Source: Pseudomonas viridiflava
GTDB lineage: Bacteria > Pseudomonadota > Gammaproteobacteria > Pseudomonadales > Pseudomonadaceae
Reading direction: 5' to 3'
Assembly: GCF_900580865.1 (NCBI RefSeq)
Contig: NZ_UTBZ01000169.1
Location: 124,001-188,000, forward strand
DNA length: 64,000 nt
Shown here one piece after another: positions 24,834 to 36,037 of this stretch. Below the pieces are notes generated by a model. That model was not told the origin of the DNA. It saw nothing but the letters and a program-made list of their open reading frames with translations, and made no database searches. Made by a program: the position numbers and the translations under genes. Within the stretch, counting starts at the first letter, position 1; the number at the start of each line of letters is the position of its first letter.

Positions 24834-24834
<1 letters not shown>
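24490..24834 (-). CDS. mnhC: Na+/H+ antiporter subunit C
   Basis: A 114-residue MnhC subunit, NuoK-like, with three membrane segments (VIAIAIGVLAASGVWLILRPRTFQVVMGLCLLSYGVNLFIFSMG, then DPLPQALVLTAIVISFAMTALFLVVLL). The DPLPQALVLTAIVIxFA stretch is the family signature. It shares one base with the stop of the AB fusion upstream and overlaps D by four. Confidence 0.93.
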
Positions 24835-27752
<2,918 letters not shown>

Positions 27753-27901
27753 AGGCTTCTAATCTGCGGAAGTTTGTGAAGCATCATACGTGCCAGCTCC
27801 CCGATCACCAAACGCGAGGATGTCTCAGAATCCTACAAAGTAGTCTGGAATTTTCTGTTTGGCATTGTTTCAGGAAGGTCGATGTTGCTTGGAATGGCCT
27901 C

Positions 27902-27966
27902 ATCGCGAGCAGGCGAAGGCCTACATTTGGAATGCGTTCACCTGTAGGAGTGAGCCTGCTCGCGAT
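27902..27966. repeat. degenerate REPIN
   Basis: A truncated REP (ATCGCGAGCAGGCGAAGG) faces a fuller but diverged one (GTAGGAGTGAGCCTGCTCGCG at 27944-27964). They lie between the antiporter promoter region and the 3' end of the DMT transporter gene. Confidence 0.65.
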
Positions 27967-27999
27967 AGCAATAATTCAGACTGTGAAGATTTCGGAGCT

Positions 28000-28935
28000 T
28001 TATCCCTGTGCTTCCCGCTCCAGCTCCGCTTCGGCTTCAGCAACCTTCCCCTTGGTCTTCAACTCACTGACAATCACCGCCGCCACAATCAACCCTGCGC
28101 CCACCAGCGCAATTGCCGGCAACCGTTCCCCGGCAATCCGCCCGACAATTCCGGCCCACACCGGCTCACCGGCATATATCAGCGTTGCCCGGGTTGGCGA
28201 GACACTCTTCTGCGCCCAGTTCATCGCCACCTGAATCGCCGCACTCGCCGCGCCCAAACCCAGGGCGGTCACCAGCAGCGTCCAGGAGAAATCCGGAATC
28301 ATTTCCCCGGTCGGCACCACCAGCAGGAACGACAGCACCGATGTGGTTGCCAGTTGCACGACAGTCACTCGGCGCACATCCACCTGGCCGGCATAGGTGC
28401 TGATAAGAATGATCTCGGCGGCAATGGCGATGGCGCTGATCAGCGTGGCGATTTCACCCGGGCTGAAATTCAGCGCGGCCCCCGAAGGCCCGGACAGCAA
28501 CATCAGTCCGGTAAACGCCAGCATGATCCCGATGCTCGGCATCAACCCCGGCCGCCGTCCCAGTACCAGCCATTGCAGTAACGGCACGAACGGCACGTAC
28601 AACGCGGTGATGAACGCTGACTGACTGCTCGGGATCGTTTGCAAACCGACCGTCTGCAAGCCGTAACCGAGCATGATCGCCACACCGATGAAGGCGCCGG
28701 CCTTGAGTTCGAACAGCGTCAGTTCGCGCAGATGGCGCCATGAGAACAGCGCGACGATAGCCGCCGCAGCGGCGAAGCGCAGGCCTACAAAAAACATCGG
28801 ACCGCTGACGGTCATCGCGTGCTGCACCAGCAGGAAGGTGCCGCCCCAGATCATGGTGATCAGCACCAGCACGCACTCGGCTTTGCTGAAACGAGAGAAA
28901 CGGAGGGGAGTGGGGGAGCTGTTCAGCGACGTCAT
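28000..28935 (-). CDS. EamA/DMT family transporter
   Basis: A 311-residue inner-membrane protein of the drug/metabolite transporter superfamily, with two EamA repeats and about ten membrane segments. Typical stretches are ITMIWGGTFLLVQHAM near the start and VTALGLGAASAAIQVAMNWAQKSVSPTRATLIYAGEPVWAGIVGRIAGERL in the second half. The start at MTSLNSSPTP was chosen over one 14 codons earlier because AAGG lies just upstream. It is divergent from an XRE-cupin regulator, which probably controls it. Likely an exporter of amino acids or small metabolites. Confidence 0.87.
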   Translation of the reverse strand: MTSLNSSPTPLRFSRFSKAECVLVLITMIWGGTFLLVQHAMTVSGPMFFVGLRFAAAAAIVALFSWRHLRELTLFELKAGAFIGVAIMLGYGLQTVGLQTIPSSQSAFITALYVPFVPLLQWLVLGRRPGLMPSIGIMLAFTGLMLLSGPSGAALNFSPGEIATLISAIAIAAEIILISTYAGQVDVRRVTVVQLATTSVLSFLLVVPTGEMIPDFSWTLLVTALGLGAASAAIQVAMNWAQKSVSPTRATLIYAGEPVWAGIVGRIAGERLPAIALVGAGLIVAAVIVSELKTKGKVAEAEAELEREAQG

Positions 28936-28941
28936 GACCTT

Positions 28942-29026
28942 GCGCACTATAAAAAGGAGGCCGCACAATGCGCCCAACGTTGCGCAGTATACTGCCCAAC
29001 CTCACCGAGTGAGCAATATAGTGCAC
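28942..29026. promoter_or_regulatory. divergent operator region for the XRE-cupin regulator
   Basis: Three related half-site clusters lie between the divergent genes: GCGCACTATA (28942), the perfect palindrome GCAGTATACTGC (28984-28995), and TATAGTGCAC (29017). The outer two are inverted copies of each other and the central one has the same A-C/G-TAT-A core. Regular placement suggests operators for the adjacent regulator. Binding is inference. Confidence 0.5.
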
Positions 29027-29584
29027 AAAGATTCAACGCAACGCGCCTCCGTCCTGCAACACGTCAGCCTGAATGTGCGGCGTCTGCGCCATGCCGCCGA
29101 TATGAGCCAGACCGCGCTGGCAGAAAAGTCCGGAGTCAGCCGGCGCATGCTGGTGGCGATTGAGGCGGGTGAAAAAAATGTCAGCCTGACCACCCTCGAT
29201 CGCGTTGCCGAAGCGCTCGATGTGGCGTTCAGCGATCTGATCCAGGCGCCGGATGCCCGCGACCCGAGTCGCATCAACGAGGTGGCTTGGGCGGGCACCC
29301 ACCCGGGCAGCAAAGCGGTGCTGCTCTCCAAAGCCATGGCGACTCGCGAAGTCGAGCAGTGGGAATGGTGCCTGCAACCGGGCGAGGTTTACCTCTCGCA
29401 AGCGGACGCTGACGGCTGGAGCGAGCAGATTTTCGTGTTCGAGGGTTGCCTGACGCTGATGCTTGGCGATCAGCCGCAAAAGATCGGCACTGGGGAGTTT
29501 TTCATGTTTGCCAGCAACCAGCCGCACTCCTATCGCAACGATGGCGATGTCGCGGCACGGTTTGTTCGCAATGTGGTGATATAA
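29021..29584 (+). CDS. XRE family transcriptional regulator with cupin sensor domain
   Basis: A 187-residue regulator. The N-terminal Cro/CI helix-turn-helix (LNVRRLRHAADMSQTALAEKSGVSRRMLVAIEAGEKNVSLTTLDRVAEALDVAFSDLI, about 14-72) is followed by a cupin beta-barrel ending EQIFVFEGCLTLMLGDQPQKIGTGEFFMFASNQPHSYRNDGD. Cupins of this type bind small effectors such as amino acids. GTG at 29021 is preferred because GAGTGAG lies eight bases upstream; GTG at 29009 is the alternative. It is divergent from the DMT exporter, a common regulator-exporter layout. Confidence 0.83.
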   Translation: MHKDSTQRASVLQHVSLNVRRLRHAADMSQTALAEKSGVSRRMLVAIEAGEKNVSLTTLDRVAEALDVAFSDLIQAPDARDPSRINEVAWAGTHPGSKAVLLSKAMATREVEQWEWCLQPGEVYLSQADADGWSEQIFVFEGCLTLMLGDQPQKIGTGEFFMFASNQPHSYRNDGDVAARFVRNVVI

Positions 29585-29598
29585 GACCCGCGACCATT

Positions 29599-29633
29599 TG
29601 TCGGAAATAGGCCTTTACCTGTAATTTCTGACA
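29599..29633. promoter_or_regulatory. inverted repeat upstream of the unrecognised acidic protein gene
   Basis: TGTCGGAAAT and ATTTCTGACA form an imperfect inverted repeat (one mismatch) around a 15-base spacer. It lies about 120 bases before the gene at 29752 and partly resembles the TTTGTCGGACAAA site at 12796. It could be an operator or a hairpin. Confidence 0.35.
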
Positions 29634-29751
29634 GTAGACGGAATGAGGGCGTCAATATCTGATGAACTCACGGACGTGATCGATTATGTCCGATACCGCT
29701 CACATCGCTTGAGATGGAGCATTCCCGTTGGATACGTAAAGGAATTGCGTG

Positions 29752-30096
29752 ATGAGTGAGTCAACTGAGACATTACTTGAACCTTTGGAAATCAAACAAG
29801 CGAACGGTACAAACGTTATCTCGCTGAAAGACATCCCAGATGGCGCGACAGCAGTGATCCCCAAGCCGCCGATCGAAGATGACGACGACGTTGTTGTAAT
29901 AGAGGTCGGTACTGAAAGGACTGAACATTTTTTTTTAGGTCCCATTGCCGACAGGACCTATGAATTTACAATTCCCAAAAACATGTTTTTAGACTTCGCG
30001 GGGACGAATAAGGACGTGCCGTTCAGATACATTTGTTGGCTCAGCGGGATAAATGACGTTGCATCGGAGTCGATCAACTATAGGGTTGAACATTGA
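29752..30096 (+). CDS. unrecognised acidic small protein
   Basis: A 114-residue protein of unknown family. It has an acidic central run (IPKPPIEDDDDVVVIEVGTE) followed by ERTEHFFLGPIADRTYEFTIPKNMFLDFAGTNKDVPFRYICWLSG, which reads as beta strands. The N-terminal ALIKDIPDGATAVIP-like segment (VISLKDIPDGATAVIPKPP) also has an Ig-like flavour. AAAGGA lies eight bases before the ATG (a GTG three bases earlier is possible). Base composition is lower in GC than its neighbours, and it is closed by a strong terminator, so it is a single transcription unit and possibly accessory. Confidence 0.65.
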   Translation: MSESTETLLEPLEIKQANGTNVISLKDIPDGATAVIPKPPIEDDDDVVVIEVGTERTEHFFLGPIADRTYEFTIPKNMFLDFAGTNKDVPFRYICWLSGINDVASESINYRVEH

Positions 30097-30149
30097 AACC
30101 TCCATGTCATGAATAACCCAGGCGGGCATGGTGTCAGGTGCCTTCATAT

Positions 30150-30180
30150 GCCCCTATGATTTCGGTCATAGGGGCTTTTT
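30150..30180 (+). terminator. intrinsic terminator after the acidic protein gene
   Basis: A perfect ten-base-pair stem (GCCCCTATGA with TCATAGGGGC), six-base loop TTTCGG, then TTTTTCTT. A textbook rho-independent terminator. Confidence 0.9.
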
Positions 30181-30270
30181 CTTGACATCTCGCTTTTGGC
30201 CAAATCGCCGATTATTGATTGGAATTCGATTTTGCGAGATGGCGTGAATAACATACCGAGCGTACTGAAA

Positions 30271-31671
30271 ATGGCTGCTGAACGGGGAGAATGCATTCTG
30301 ATCATCGGCGGCGGCCTCAGCGGTACGATGCTGGCGGTGCAATTGTTGCGGCTGCCTGGCCAGCGCAAGATTCTGGTTGTCGAACCGCGTGCAGAACTGG
30401 GGCGGGGTGAAGCGTACAGCGCGGTCGAGTTGGGTCACACGCTCAACGGCAACGCCGCGCGCATGAGTGTTGATCCGGATAATCCCGATGATTTGACGCA
30501 ATGGCTGACCGAGCGCATTGCCGGCGGTGGCTGGCCTGAATCGGCCGAGCAGAATGTGCCGGTCAGCGAGCTGTTTCCCCCGCGTGGATTGTTCGGCGTT
30601 TATGTGCAGCAGCGTCTGGCCGAAGCGCGCATTGCCGGAATGCAAAATGGCTCGAGCGCTGAGCACATCCGCGCGGAGGCCGTCGATCTGCAAGTCGATA
30701 CCGATTCGGTGCAGCTCACACTGAGCGATGGGCAGTCAGTGCACGGAGCCTGCGCGGTGCTGGCGACCGGTATGTTCCCCGCTGCGCGAACCCCGCAGAA
30801 AGCTTCCAGTGGCCTTAACGCGGCTGCGCTGGATCCTTGGGATGTCGCGGCGATGCGTCAACTCGATCGGCAATCGACGGTGCTGATCATCGGCTCCGGC
30901 CTGACCATGGTCGATGCCGTGGTGTCGCTGGAGCAGGCCGGGCATCGCGGGCCGATCGAAGTGTTTTCGCGGCATGGCTTGTTGCCCCATGTGCGCCGAC
31001 AACCGCCGGCCTGGGTGGATTTTCTTGGCGCCGATCACAGTATTCGCACGCCACGGCAGTTGTTGCATGAATTACGCCGGCAATGCCGGGCAGCCATTGC
31101 GCATGGCATCGATTGGCAGGCACCGCTGGATACGGTTCGGGTACACATCGCTCGGTTGTGGAGTCAGGCGACTGACAGGCAGCGTCGACAATTCGTACGG
31201 CATGTGCGGCCGTGGTGGGAAAGTCATCATCACCGTTCGCCGCCGCTGAGTGCGGCGCTGGTTGAGCGTCTTTATAAAGAAGGGCGATTGCGTATTCAGG
31301 CAGCTTCGTTCAAAGGGCTTGAGCCGAGCCCTGCAGATGGCGTCAGCATTCGTATTCGACGTCGCGGTGAGTCGCAAACCTGCGTGGTGCAGGGCGCCGC
31401 GTTGATCAACTCCAGTGGCATCGAATACGACTGGCGCCGAGTTGCCCGACCGTTGCCGCAGCAGGTGCTTGCACGCGGTCTGGTGCAACCGGGGCCATTG
31501 GCGTTGGGGATTGCGGCGGCGGTGGATGGTGCGGTGCTGGATGCCGAGGGGCGAGCGGCTGAGCGGTTGTTTGCTATGGGGCCGCCATTGCGCGGGATGT
31601 GGTGGGAGAGTACGGCGGTGACGGATGTGGCGTTGCAGGCGAAGGCGCTGGCGGCGCGGTTGGTGGGATAA
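30271..31671 (+). CDS. FAD/NAD(P)-binding oxidoreductase
   Basis: A 466-residue protein with an N-terminal dinucleotide-binding motif CILIIGGGLSGTMLAVQLLR and a second one, VLIIGSGLTMVDAVVSLEQAGHRGPIEVFSRHGLLP, as in FAD-NAD(P)-binding proteins of the PF13454 type (some related to hydroxyacylglutathione or monooxygenase-like proteins). LGHTLNGNAARMSVDP matches the family. Start uncertain: ATG at 30271 places the Rossmann motif at the N-terminus as in relatives, though an open frame extends to 30196. No cofactor-partner gene nearby. Reaction unknown. Confidence 0.78.
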   Translation: MAAERGECILIIGGGLSGTMLAVQLLRLPGQRKILVVEPRAELGRGEAYSAVELGHTLNGNAARMSVDPDNPDDLTQWLTERIAGGGWPESAEQNVPVSELFPPRGLFGVYVQQRLAEARIAGMQNGSSAEHIRAEAVDLQVDTDSVQLTLSDGQSVHGACAVLATGMFPAARTPQKASSGLNAAALDPWDVAAMRQLDRQSTVLIIGSGLTMVDAVVSLEQAGHRGPIEVFSRHGLLPHVRRQPPAWVDFLGADHSIRTPRQLLHELRRQCRAAIAHGIDWQAPLDTVRVHIARLWSQATDRQRRQFVRHVRPWWESHHHRSPPLSAALVERLYKEGRLRIQAASFKGLEPSPADGVSIRIRRRGESQTCVVQGAALINSSGIEYDWRRVARPLPQQVLARGLVQPGPLALGIAAAVDGAVLDAEGRAAERLFAMGPPLRGMWWESTAVTDVALQAKALAARLVG

Positions 31672-31696
31672 GGTTGATGGTGGTCTTTCGGGCCTC

Positions 31697-31853
31697 TTCG
31701 CGAGCAAGCTCGCTCCCACAGGGGACCCAGGTTGTAAATACCATTTGCGCCACACAACAGAACCTGTGGGAGCGAGCTTGCTCGCGAAATCGGTGGGTCA
31801 GTCGACATCACAGCGACTGATCTACCGCTATCGCGAGCAGGCTCGCTCCTACA
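31697..31853. repeat. three REP elements
   Basis: Cores at 31697-31722, 31763-31788 (inverted) and 31829-31853 (diverged, ending CTCCTACA), evenly spaced about 66 bases apart. They separate the convergent oxidoreductase and ppnN genes. Confidence 0.85.
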
Positions 31854-31877
31854 TTTGTAGCGTGGTAACCGAAAGAG

Positions 31878-33251
31878 TTAAGCCACCACTCGATAACACG
31901 GCACATACGCCGCGCCACCCGGCAGTTTCATCCGGTGCTGGGCGACGAAAGCTTTGAGCAGCGCATCCAGCGGTTGCATGATCGCTGCATCACCACGGAT
32001 CTGGTACGGACCGTGTTCTTCGATCAGGCGAATGCCCTTGTCCTTGACGTTGCCGGCGACGATGCCGGAGAACGCCCGGCGCAGATTGGCCGCCAGTTCG
32101 TGCGGTGGCTGGTCGCGGTGCAGTTTGAGGTTGGCCATGTTTTCGTGGGTCGGATCGAACGGGCGCTGGAAGCCTTCGTCGATTTTCAGCAGCCAGTTGA
32201 AATGGAACGCATCGTTGCGCTCGCGACGGAACTGCTTCACCGCTTTCAGGCCCTGAGTCATCTGCCGCGCCACTTCGGCCGGGTCGTCGATGATGATTTC
32301 GTAGTGTTGCTTGGCCGCTTCGCCGAGGGTGGCGATGACGAAGGCGTCGAGTTGTTCCAGATACGGCGCGGCGTGTTTCGGCCCGGTGAGGATTACCGGG
32401 AACGGCAGGCCTTTATTGTCCGGGTGCATCAGGATGCCGAGCAGGTAGAGGAATTCCTCAGCGGTTCCGGCACCGCCCGGGAAGATGATGATGCCGTGGC
32501 CAACCCGCACGAACGCTTCCAGACGTTTCTCGATGTCCGGCAGGATCACCAGCTCGTTGACGATCGGGTTCGGCGCTTCAGCGGCGATGATGCCCGGCTC
32601 GGTCAAACCGAGGTAGCGACCGCCGTGGATGCGCTGTTTGGCGTGGGCAATGGTTGCGCCTTTCATCGGGCCTTTCATCACGCCGGGGCCGCAACCGGTG
32701 CAGATGTCGAGGCTGCGCAGGCCCAGTTCGTGGCCGACTTTCTTGGTGTATTTGTATTCTTCGGTGTTGATCGAGTGGCCGCCCCAGCACACGACGATCT
32801 TCGGCTCGACGCCCGGGCGCAGGGTGCGCGCGTTGCGTAGCAGGTGGAAAACGTAGTCGCTGATGCCTTGCGAAGTGCTCAGGTCGATGCGTTGGCTGTC
32901 GAGTTCGTTTTCGGTATAGACGATGTCGCGCAGGGCGCTGAAGAGCATTTCGCGGGTGCTGGCGATCATTTCGCCGTCAACGAAGGCGTCGGCCGGAGCG
33001 TTCAGCAGCTCCAAGCGTACGCCGCGATCCTGTTGGTGAATGCGGATTTCGAAGTCCTTGTAGGCTTCGAGGATGGTCTTGGCGTTATCGACATGGGCGC
33101 CGGTGTTGAGGATGGCCAGGGCGCACTGGCGGAAGAGGGTGTAGGTGCTGCCGGATCCGGCTTCGCTCAGTTGCTGAACTTCACGTTGAGAAAGGGTTTC
33201 CAGGCTGCCTTTCGGGCTGACCGAGGCATTGATTACGTGTCGTTGGGTCAT
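31878..33251 (-). CDS. ppnN: pyrimidine/purine nucleotide 5'-monophosphate nucleosidase (PpnN/YgdH)
   Basis: A 457-residue LOG-family nucleosidase that releases the base from nucleoside monophosphates; E. coli PpnN is a (p)ppGpp target. Layout matches: an N-terminal DUF4478-type domain (MTQRHVINASVSPKGSLETLSQREVQQL), the central Rossmann LOG domain with CTGCGPGVMKGPMKGA and the signature PGGAGTAEE, and a C-terminal extension (FHFNWLLKIDEGFQRPFDPTHENM). Length agrees with the E. coli protein. A monocistronic gene. Confidence 0.92.
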   Translation of the reverse strand: MTQRHVINASVSPKGSLETLSQREVQQLSEAGSGSTYTLFRQCALAILNTGAHVDNAKTILEAYKDFEIRIHQQDRGVRLELLNAPADAFVDGEMIASTREMLFSALRDIVYTENELDSQRIDLSTSQGISDYVFHLLRNARTLRPGVEPKIVVCWGGHSINTEEYKYTKKVGHELGLRSLDICTGCGPGVMKGPMKGATIAHAKQRIHGGRYLGLTEPGIIAAEAPNPIVNELVILPDIEKRLEAFVRVGHGIIIFPGGAGTAEEFLYLLGILMHPDNKGLPFPVILTGPKHAAPYLEQLDAFVIATLGEAAKQHYEIIIDDPAEVARQMTQGLKAVKQFRRERNDAFHFNWLLKIDEGFQRPFDPTHENMANLKLHRDQPPHELAANLRRAFSGIVAGNVKDKGIRLIEEHGPYQIRGDAAIMQPLDALLKAFVAQHRMKLPGGAAYVPCYRVVA

Positions 33252-33475
33252 GCAATGATCCTTAAAACGATGTCATCCCAAAACCAGGCGGATGGCATCC
33301 GAATAGTGTGTATCCATAAATGAAGATGGCACGATCTGCGCTGTACCGCCATGTCCCCGTTGGACGCTGAAAAGATGAAAAGGAGCCCCAGCATAGCTAA
33401 ATCCGCGGTAGAGGCGATAATGCGCCGGCCGGTTTTTTCAGTTACCCCTTTTGTCGCTCAAGGAAGTCATTTGTG

Positions 33476-34003
33476 ATGTTCGAGATTCAGCCGATGGACG
33501 CCGCCACTTTTCGCCAGCAGACGCGACGCAGCACGATCATCATCGCCGTGCTGTTCCTGGTGCTGGCGATGCTGTTTTCCAGCGTGGCAGTGGCGCTGTT
33601 CGGCGAGCCCGGCGGCGATAACCTGCGCTTCAATGTCGGCGGGGTGTTTGTGGCGTTTCTGCTGACGGCTGCGCTGTTGCGCGGGCGCTTCTGGAATCAG
33701 AGCTGGATGGCGCCAGCCGTGTACAGCTGGCGACTCAAGCGCAACCTGATGAGCATCACCAATGTGATGCATCAGGTGACGGCGGCGGTGGAGAAGAACG
33801 ATGCGACGGCCATGAAAGTGCTGCGTTTCTATCATCTCGGGTTGACGCAAATGCACGAACTGGACGGTAACTCCAGCGATCATGGGCAACTGTGGCGCGA
33901 AGCCGAAGCGCACAAAGAACGGATGCAGGCGCTGGGACTCGATACCGAGCAGACGCGCCTGGATCCGGCCTGGCTCGAAGCCTTGAAGCCGACGTCGCGC
34001 TGA
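33476..34003 (+). CDS. DUF3087 family membrane protein
   Basis: A 175-residue protein with two N-terminal membrane segments (STIIIAVLFLVLAMLFSSVAVALFG; RFNVGGVFVAFLLTAALL) and a cytoplasmic C-terminal helical part (WRLKRNLMSITNVMHQVTAAVEKNDATAMKVLRFYHLGLTQMHELDGNSSDHGQL) matching DUF3087. AAGGAAG precedes the start. Its stop directly abuts the stop of the convergent DUF2784 gene (TGA-TCA). Function unknown. Confidence 0.83.
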   Translation: MFEIQPMDAATFRQQTRRSTIIIAVLFLVLAMLFSSVAVALFGEPGGDNLRFNVGGVFVAFLLTAALLRGRFWNQSWMAPAVYSWRLKRNLMSITNVMHQVTAAVEKNDATAMKVLRFYHLGLTQMHELDGNSSDHGQLWREAEAHKERMQALGLDTEQTRLDPAWLEALKPTSR

Positions 34004-34378
34004 TCACACTGCTCGACGCAGTTTCCACGAGCGGATCAAACGGCCGTACACCAGCAGATTGACCACCAGCACCACGCTGCCGAGCGCCAGTTGAATCTGC
34101 GGGGTCAGCCCGGCGGGGTAGATGATCGGCCAGATGTAGTGCTCGATGAAGCCGCCGGCGTATTCGGTCTGCCCGGCGGCGTGGCGCATAAGGTTTTCCC
34201 AGTAGGTCAGCGGGCAGGTCAAATGCAACACCTCTACCGCCACGCCCCAGGCGGCGGCCGGCAAATGCAGCCACATCACCCGTGGCCATCGGAGCACCAG
34301 CAGCCCGCCAAACAGCACGAACAGAATGAAGCACAAATGAAACAGCACCAGCCCGTCGGCTGCGATTCGGTACAGCAT
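34004..34378 (-). CDS. DUF2784 family membrane protein
   Basis: A 124-residue protein with four hydrophobic segments and the DUF2784 pattern DGLVLFHLCFILFVLFGGLLVLRWP...WGVAVEVLHLTCPLTYWENLMRHAAGQTEYAGGFIEHYI. The CPLTxWEN motif is characteristic. GGGAG lies seven bases before the ATG. Function unknown. Confidence 0.87.
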   Translation of the reverse strand: MLYRIAADGLVLFHLCFILFVLFGGLLVLRWPRVMWLHLPAAAWGVAVEVLHLTCPLTYWENLMRHAAGQTEYAGGFIEHYIWPIIYPAGLTPQIQLALGSVVLVVNLLVYGRLIRSWKLRRAV

Positions 34379-34564
34379 GTCGTCTCCCTGACGCGGTTGT
34401 GAATAGCGCTATGTTACGCCGCTCAGGGCATTGAAGGTCAGCGCGAAAATCAGCGAATTGCGCGCGCATCCGGCCGATTTCCCACAAGTGCGCAAGATTG
34501 TTCAAGCCAGAAAGGCGAAATGGCTGGCACAGTCTTCGACCGTTTTCCTGATTGAAGAACGTTT

Positions 34565-35263
34565 ATGTCTGATTCACTTATGCCGCGCAGTGCGTTCCTT
34601 CGCGGCGCTGCGGCGATCATGCCGTTGTCTCTGGCCACCGCGCCTTGGGGGCTGCTGGCTGGCTCCATGGCGATCGAGGCTAACCTCACGCCGCTGCAAG
34701 GGCAGGGCCTGTCGAGCATCGTGTTTGCCGGTGCGGCGCAATTGGTGGTGATCGGCATGCTCAAGGGCGGTGCGGGAATTTTTTCGATTCTGCTGACCAC
34801 GCTGCTGCTGACCTCGCAGCACTTGCTCTATGGCATGAGCATGCGTTCGGTGATTTCGCCGCTGCCGGGGCGCTGGCGAGCAGGTCTGGGCTTTTTGCTC
34901 ACCGACGAGTTGTTTGCACTGACCAGTCAACATGATCGCCAGCAGTTCAACCGCTGGTATGCGCTGGGCGTCGGCCTGACGTTCTATATCGCCTGGAACC
35001 TGTTTACCCTCGCCGGCATTGTCCTTGGCAGCAGCATTCCGGGGCTTGAGCACTTGGGGCTGGATTTCTCGATTGCCGCCACGTTTATCGCATTGATCAC
35101 GCCGGTGGTGCGTAACGTACCGACGCTGGTGTGTGTGGCGGTGTCGCTGTTTTGTTCAGTGCTGTTCAGTTACTGGCAATGGGGTTCGGCGCTGGTCTTG
35201 TCCGGACTGGCCGGAATGACCGCCGGGTTTATCTGCAACAAGCTGTATCGGGAGCGCACATGA
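34565..35263 (+). CDS. azlC: AzlC family branched-chain amino acid exporter, large subunit
   Basis: A 232-residue membrane protein of the AzlC/BrnF family. Family features are LPLSLATAPWGLLAG-like IMPLSLATAPWGLLAGSMA, LSSIVFAGAAQLVVIGMLKGGAG, TLLLTSQHLLYGMSMR, and a later FIALITPVVRNVP. With the small AzlD partner it exports branched-chain or related amino acids. Its last bases overlap the azlD start (ATGATG). Confidence 0.9.
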   Translation: MSDSLMPRSAFLRGAAAIMPLSLATAPWGLLAGSMAIEANLTPLQGQGLSSIVFAGAAQLVVIGMLKGGAGIFSILLTTLLLTSQHLLYGMSMRSVISPLPGRWRAGLGFLLTDELFALTSQHDRQQFNRWYALGVGLTFYIAWNLFTLAGIVLGSSIPGLEHLGLDFSIAATFIALITPVVRNVPTLVCVAVSLFCSVLFSYWQWGSALVLSGLAGMTAGFICNKLYRERT

Positions 35264-35574
35264 TGGTTTGGGCGGTGATTTTTAGCATGGGGCTTCTGGT
35301 GTTTCTCAATCGCTACGTGTTTCTCGAACCGCGTTTACCCGTGCGGCTGAGCAGCAATGCACGGCAGTTTCTCGGTTTTGCAGTCCCGGGGATGCTCACT
35401 GCGATCTGCGGGCCGATTGTCTTCATGCCCGACAAACAGCTGAATCTGCAGTGGGATAATCCCTACCTGCTTAGTTCGCTGGTGGCGATCGCTCTGGTGA
35501 TCTACACGCGCAGTACTTTGCTCAGCATGTTGTTGAGCATGGCGTTCTTCTTTTTGCTGCGCTGGTGGTTGTAA
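35260..35574 (+). CDS. azlD: AzlD family small subunit of the amino acid exporter
   Basis: A 104-residue membrane protein with three to four hydrophobic segments: WAVIFSMGLLVFLNRYVFLE, ARQFLGFAVPGMLTAICGPIVF, LLSSLVAIALVIYTRSTLLSMLLSMAFFFLLRW. The size, topology and immediate position after azlC identify it. It starts inside the azlC stop region; a second ATG three bases later is equally possible. Confidence 0.88.
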   Translation: MMVWAVIFSMGLLVFLNRYVFLEPRLPVRLSSNARQFLGFAVPGMLTAICGPIVFMPDKQLNLQWDNPYLLSSLVAIALVIYTRSTLLSMLLSMAFFFLLRWWL

Positions 35575-35627
35575 GTTGTCTGTTCTACGCTTCAGGGATG
35601 AAGGGTTACTGATAACGGGAGGTGCAC

Positions 35628-35774
35628 ATGGCGACTGAGCAAAAGCATCCAGACACGGATGACGAAGAACCGGACGAACCGACGCAAGAAGAAATAGAGC
35701 GGGAAAAGCACAGGGAACAGACCTGGAAGCACGATGATGGCCGAGAGCTTTCGGATCCTGACCGCAAGTTTTGA
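35628..35774 (+). CDS. small, highly charged hypothetical protein
   Basis: A 48-residue open frame with GGGAGG six bases before its ATG and a strong terminator 13 bases after its stop. The product is very acidic, then basic (MATEQKHPDTDDEEPDEPT; EEIEREKHREQTWKHDD), ending SDPDRKF. It is probably disordered. The framing by a good ribosome site and terminator supports expression. Family unknown. Confidence 0.65.
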   Translation: MATEQKHPDTDDEEPDEPTQEEIEREKHREQTWKHDDGRELSDPDRKF

Positions 35775-35786
35775 CTGACTTCTACG

Positions 35787-35815
35787 AAAAAGCCCCGCAA
35801 GTGCGGGGCTTTTTT
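35787..35815 (+). terminator. intrinsic terminator after the small charged protein gene
   Basis: GCCCCGCA paired with TGCGGGGC, a two-base loop, A-tract before and six T after. The symmetric A/T tracts let it act in both directions, also for the convergent gene. Confidence 0.9.
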
Positions 35816-35821
35816 ACGGTT

Positions 35822-36037
35822 TCAAAGATCATCCAGCTGCGTGAAATCGGGGTGTGTGGCCCGATATCCCAAGGTTCGATCGATCCACGCATTCAGCTCG
35901 TTGACCATCACCGGCGCGTGGCCGGGATACCCTTCAAGGGTGGTGCGCAGGATGCGTTCGATATCGGGTACGGCACGCAGGTTTCGGGTCTTGATGTAGT
36001 GGCCGATAAAACAGTCGAGTTCAAAGCGTTCTGTCAT
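35822..36037 (-). CDS. hypothetical small protein
   Basis: A 71-residue protein (MTERFELDCFIGHYIKTRNLRAVPDIERILRTTLEGYPGHAPVMVNELNAWIDRTLGYRATHPDFTQLDDL) of unknown family; the pattern suggests helices. The start is uncertain: neither this ATG nor one 24 codons earlier has a clear ribosome site. It was chosen because the earlier segment is cysteine-poor, basic and weakly biased. Its 3' end lies next to a bidirectional terminator. Confidence 0.55.
   Translation of the reverse strand: MTERFELDCFIGHYIKTRNLRAVPDIERILRTTLEGYPGHAPVMVNELNAWIDRTLGYRATHPDFTQLDDL

Noticed and set aside
30182..30220. Sigma-70 promoter with TTGACA before the FAD oxidoreductase gene
   Set aside because: No acceptable -10 hexamer lies at 16-18 bases, and the TTGACA follows a terminator T-tract.
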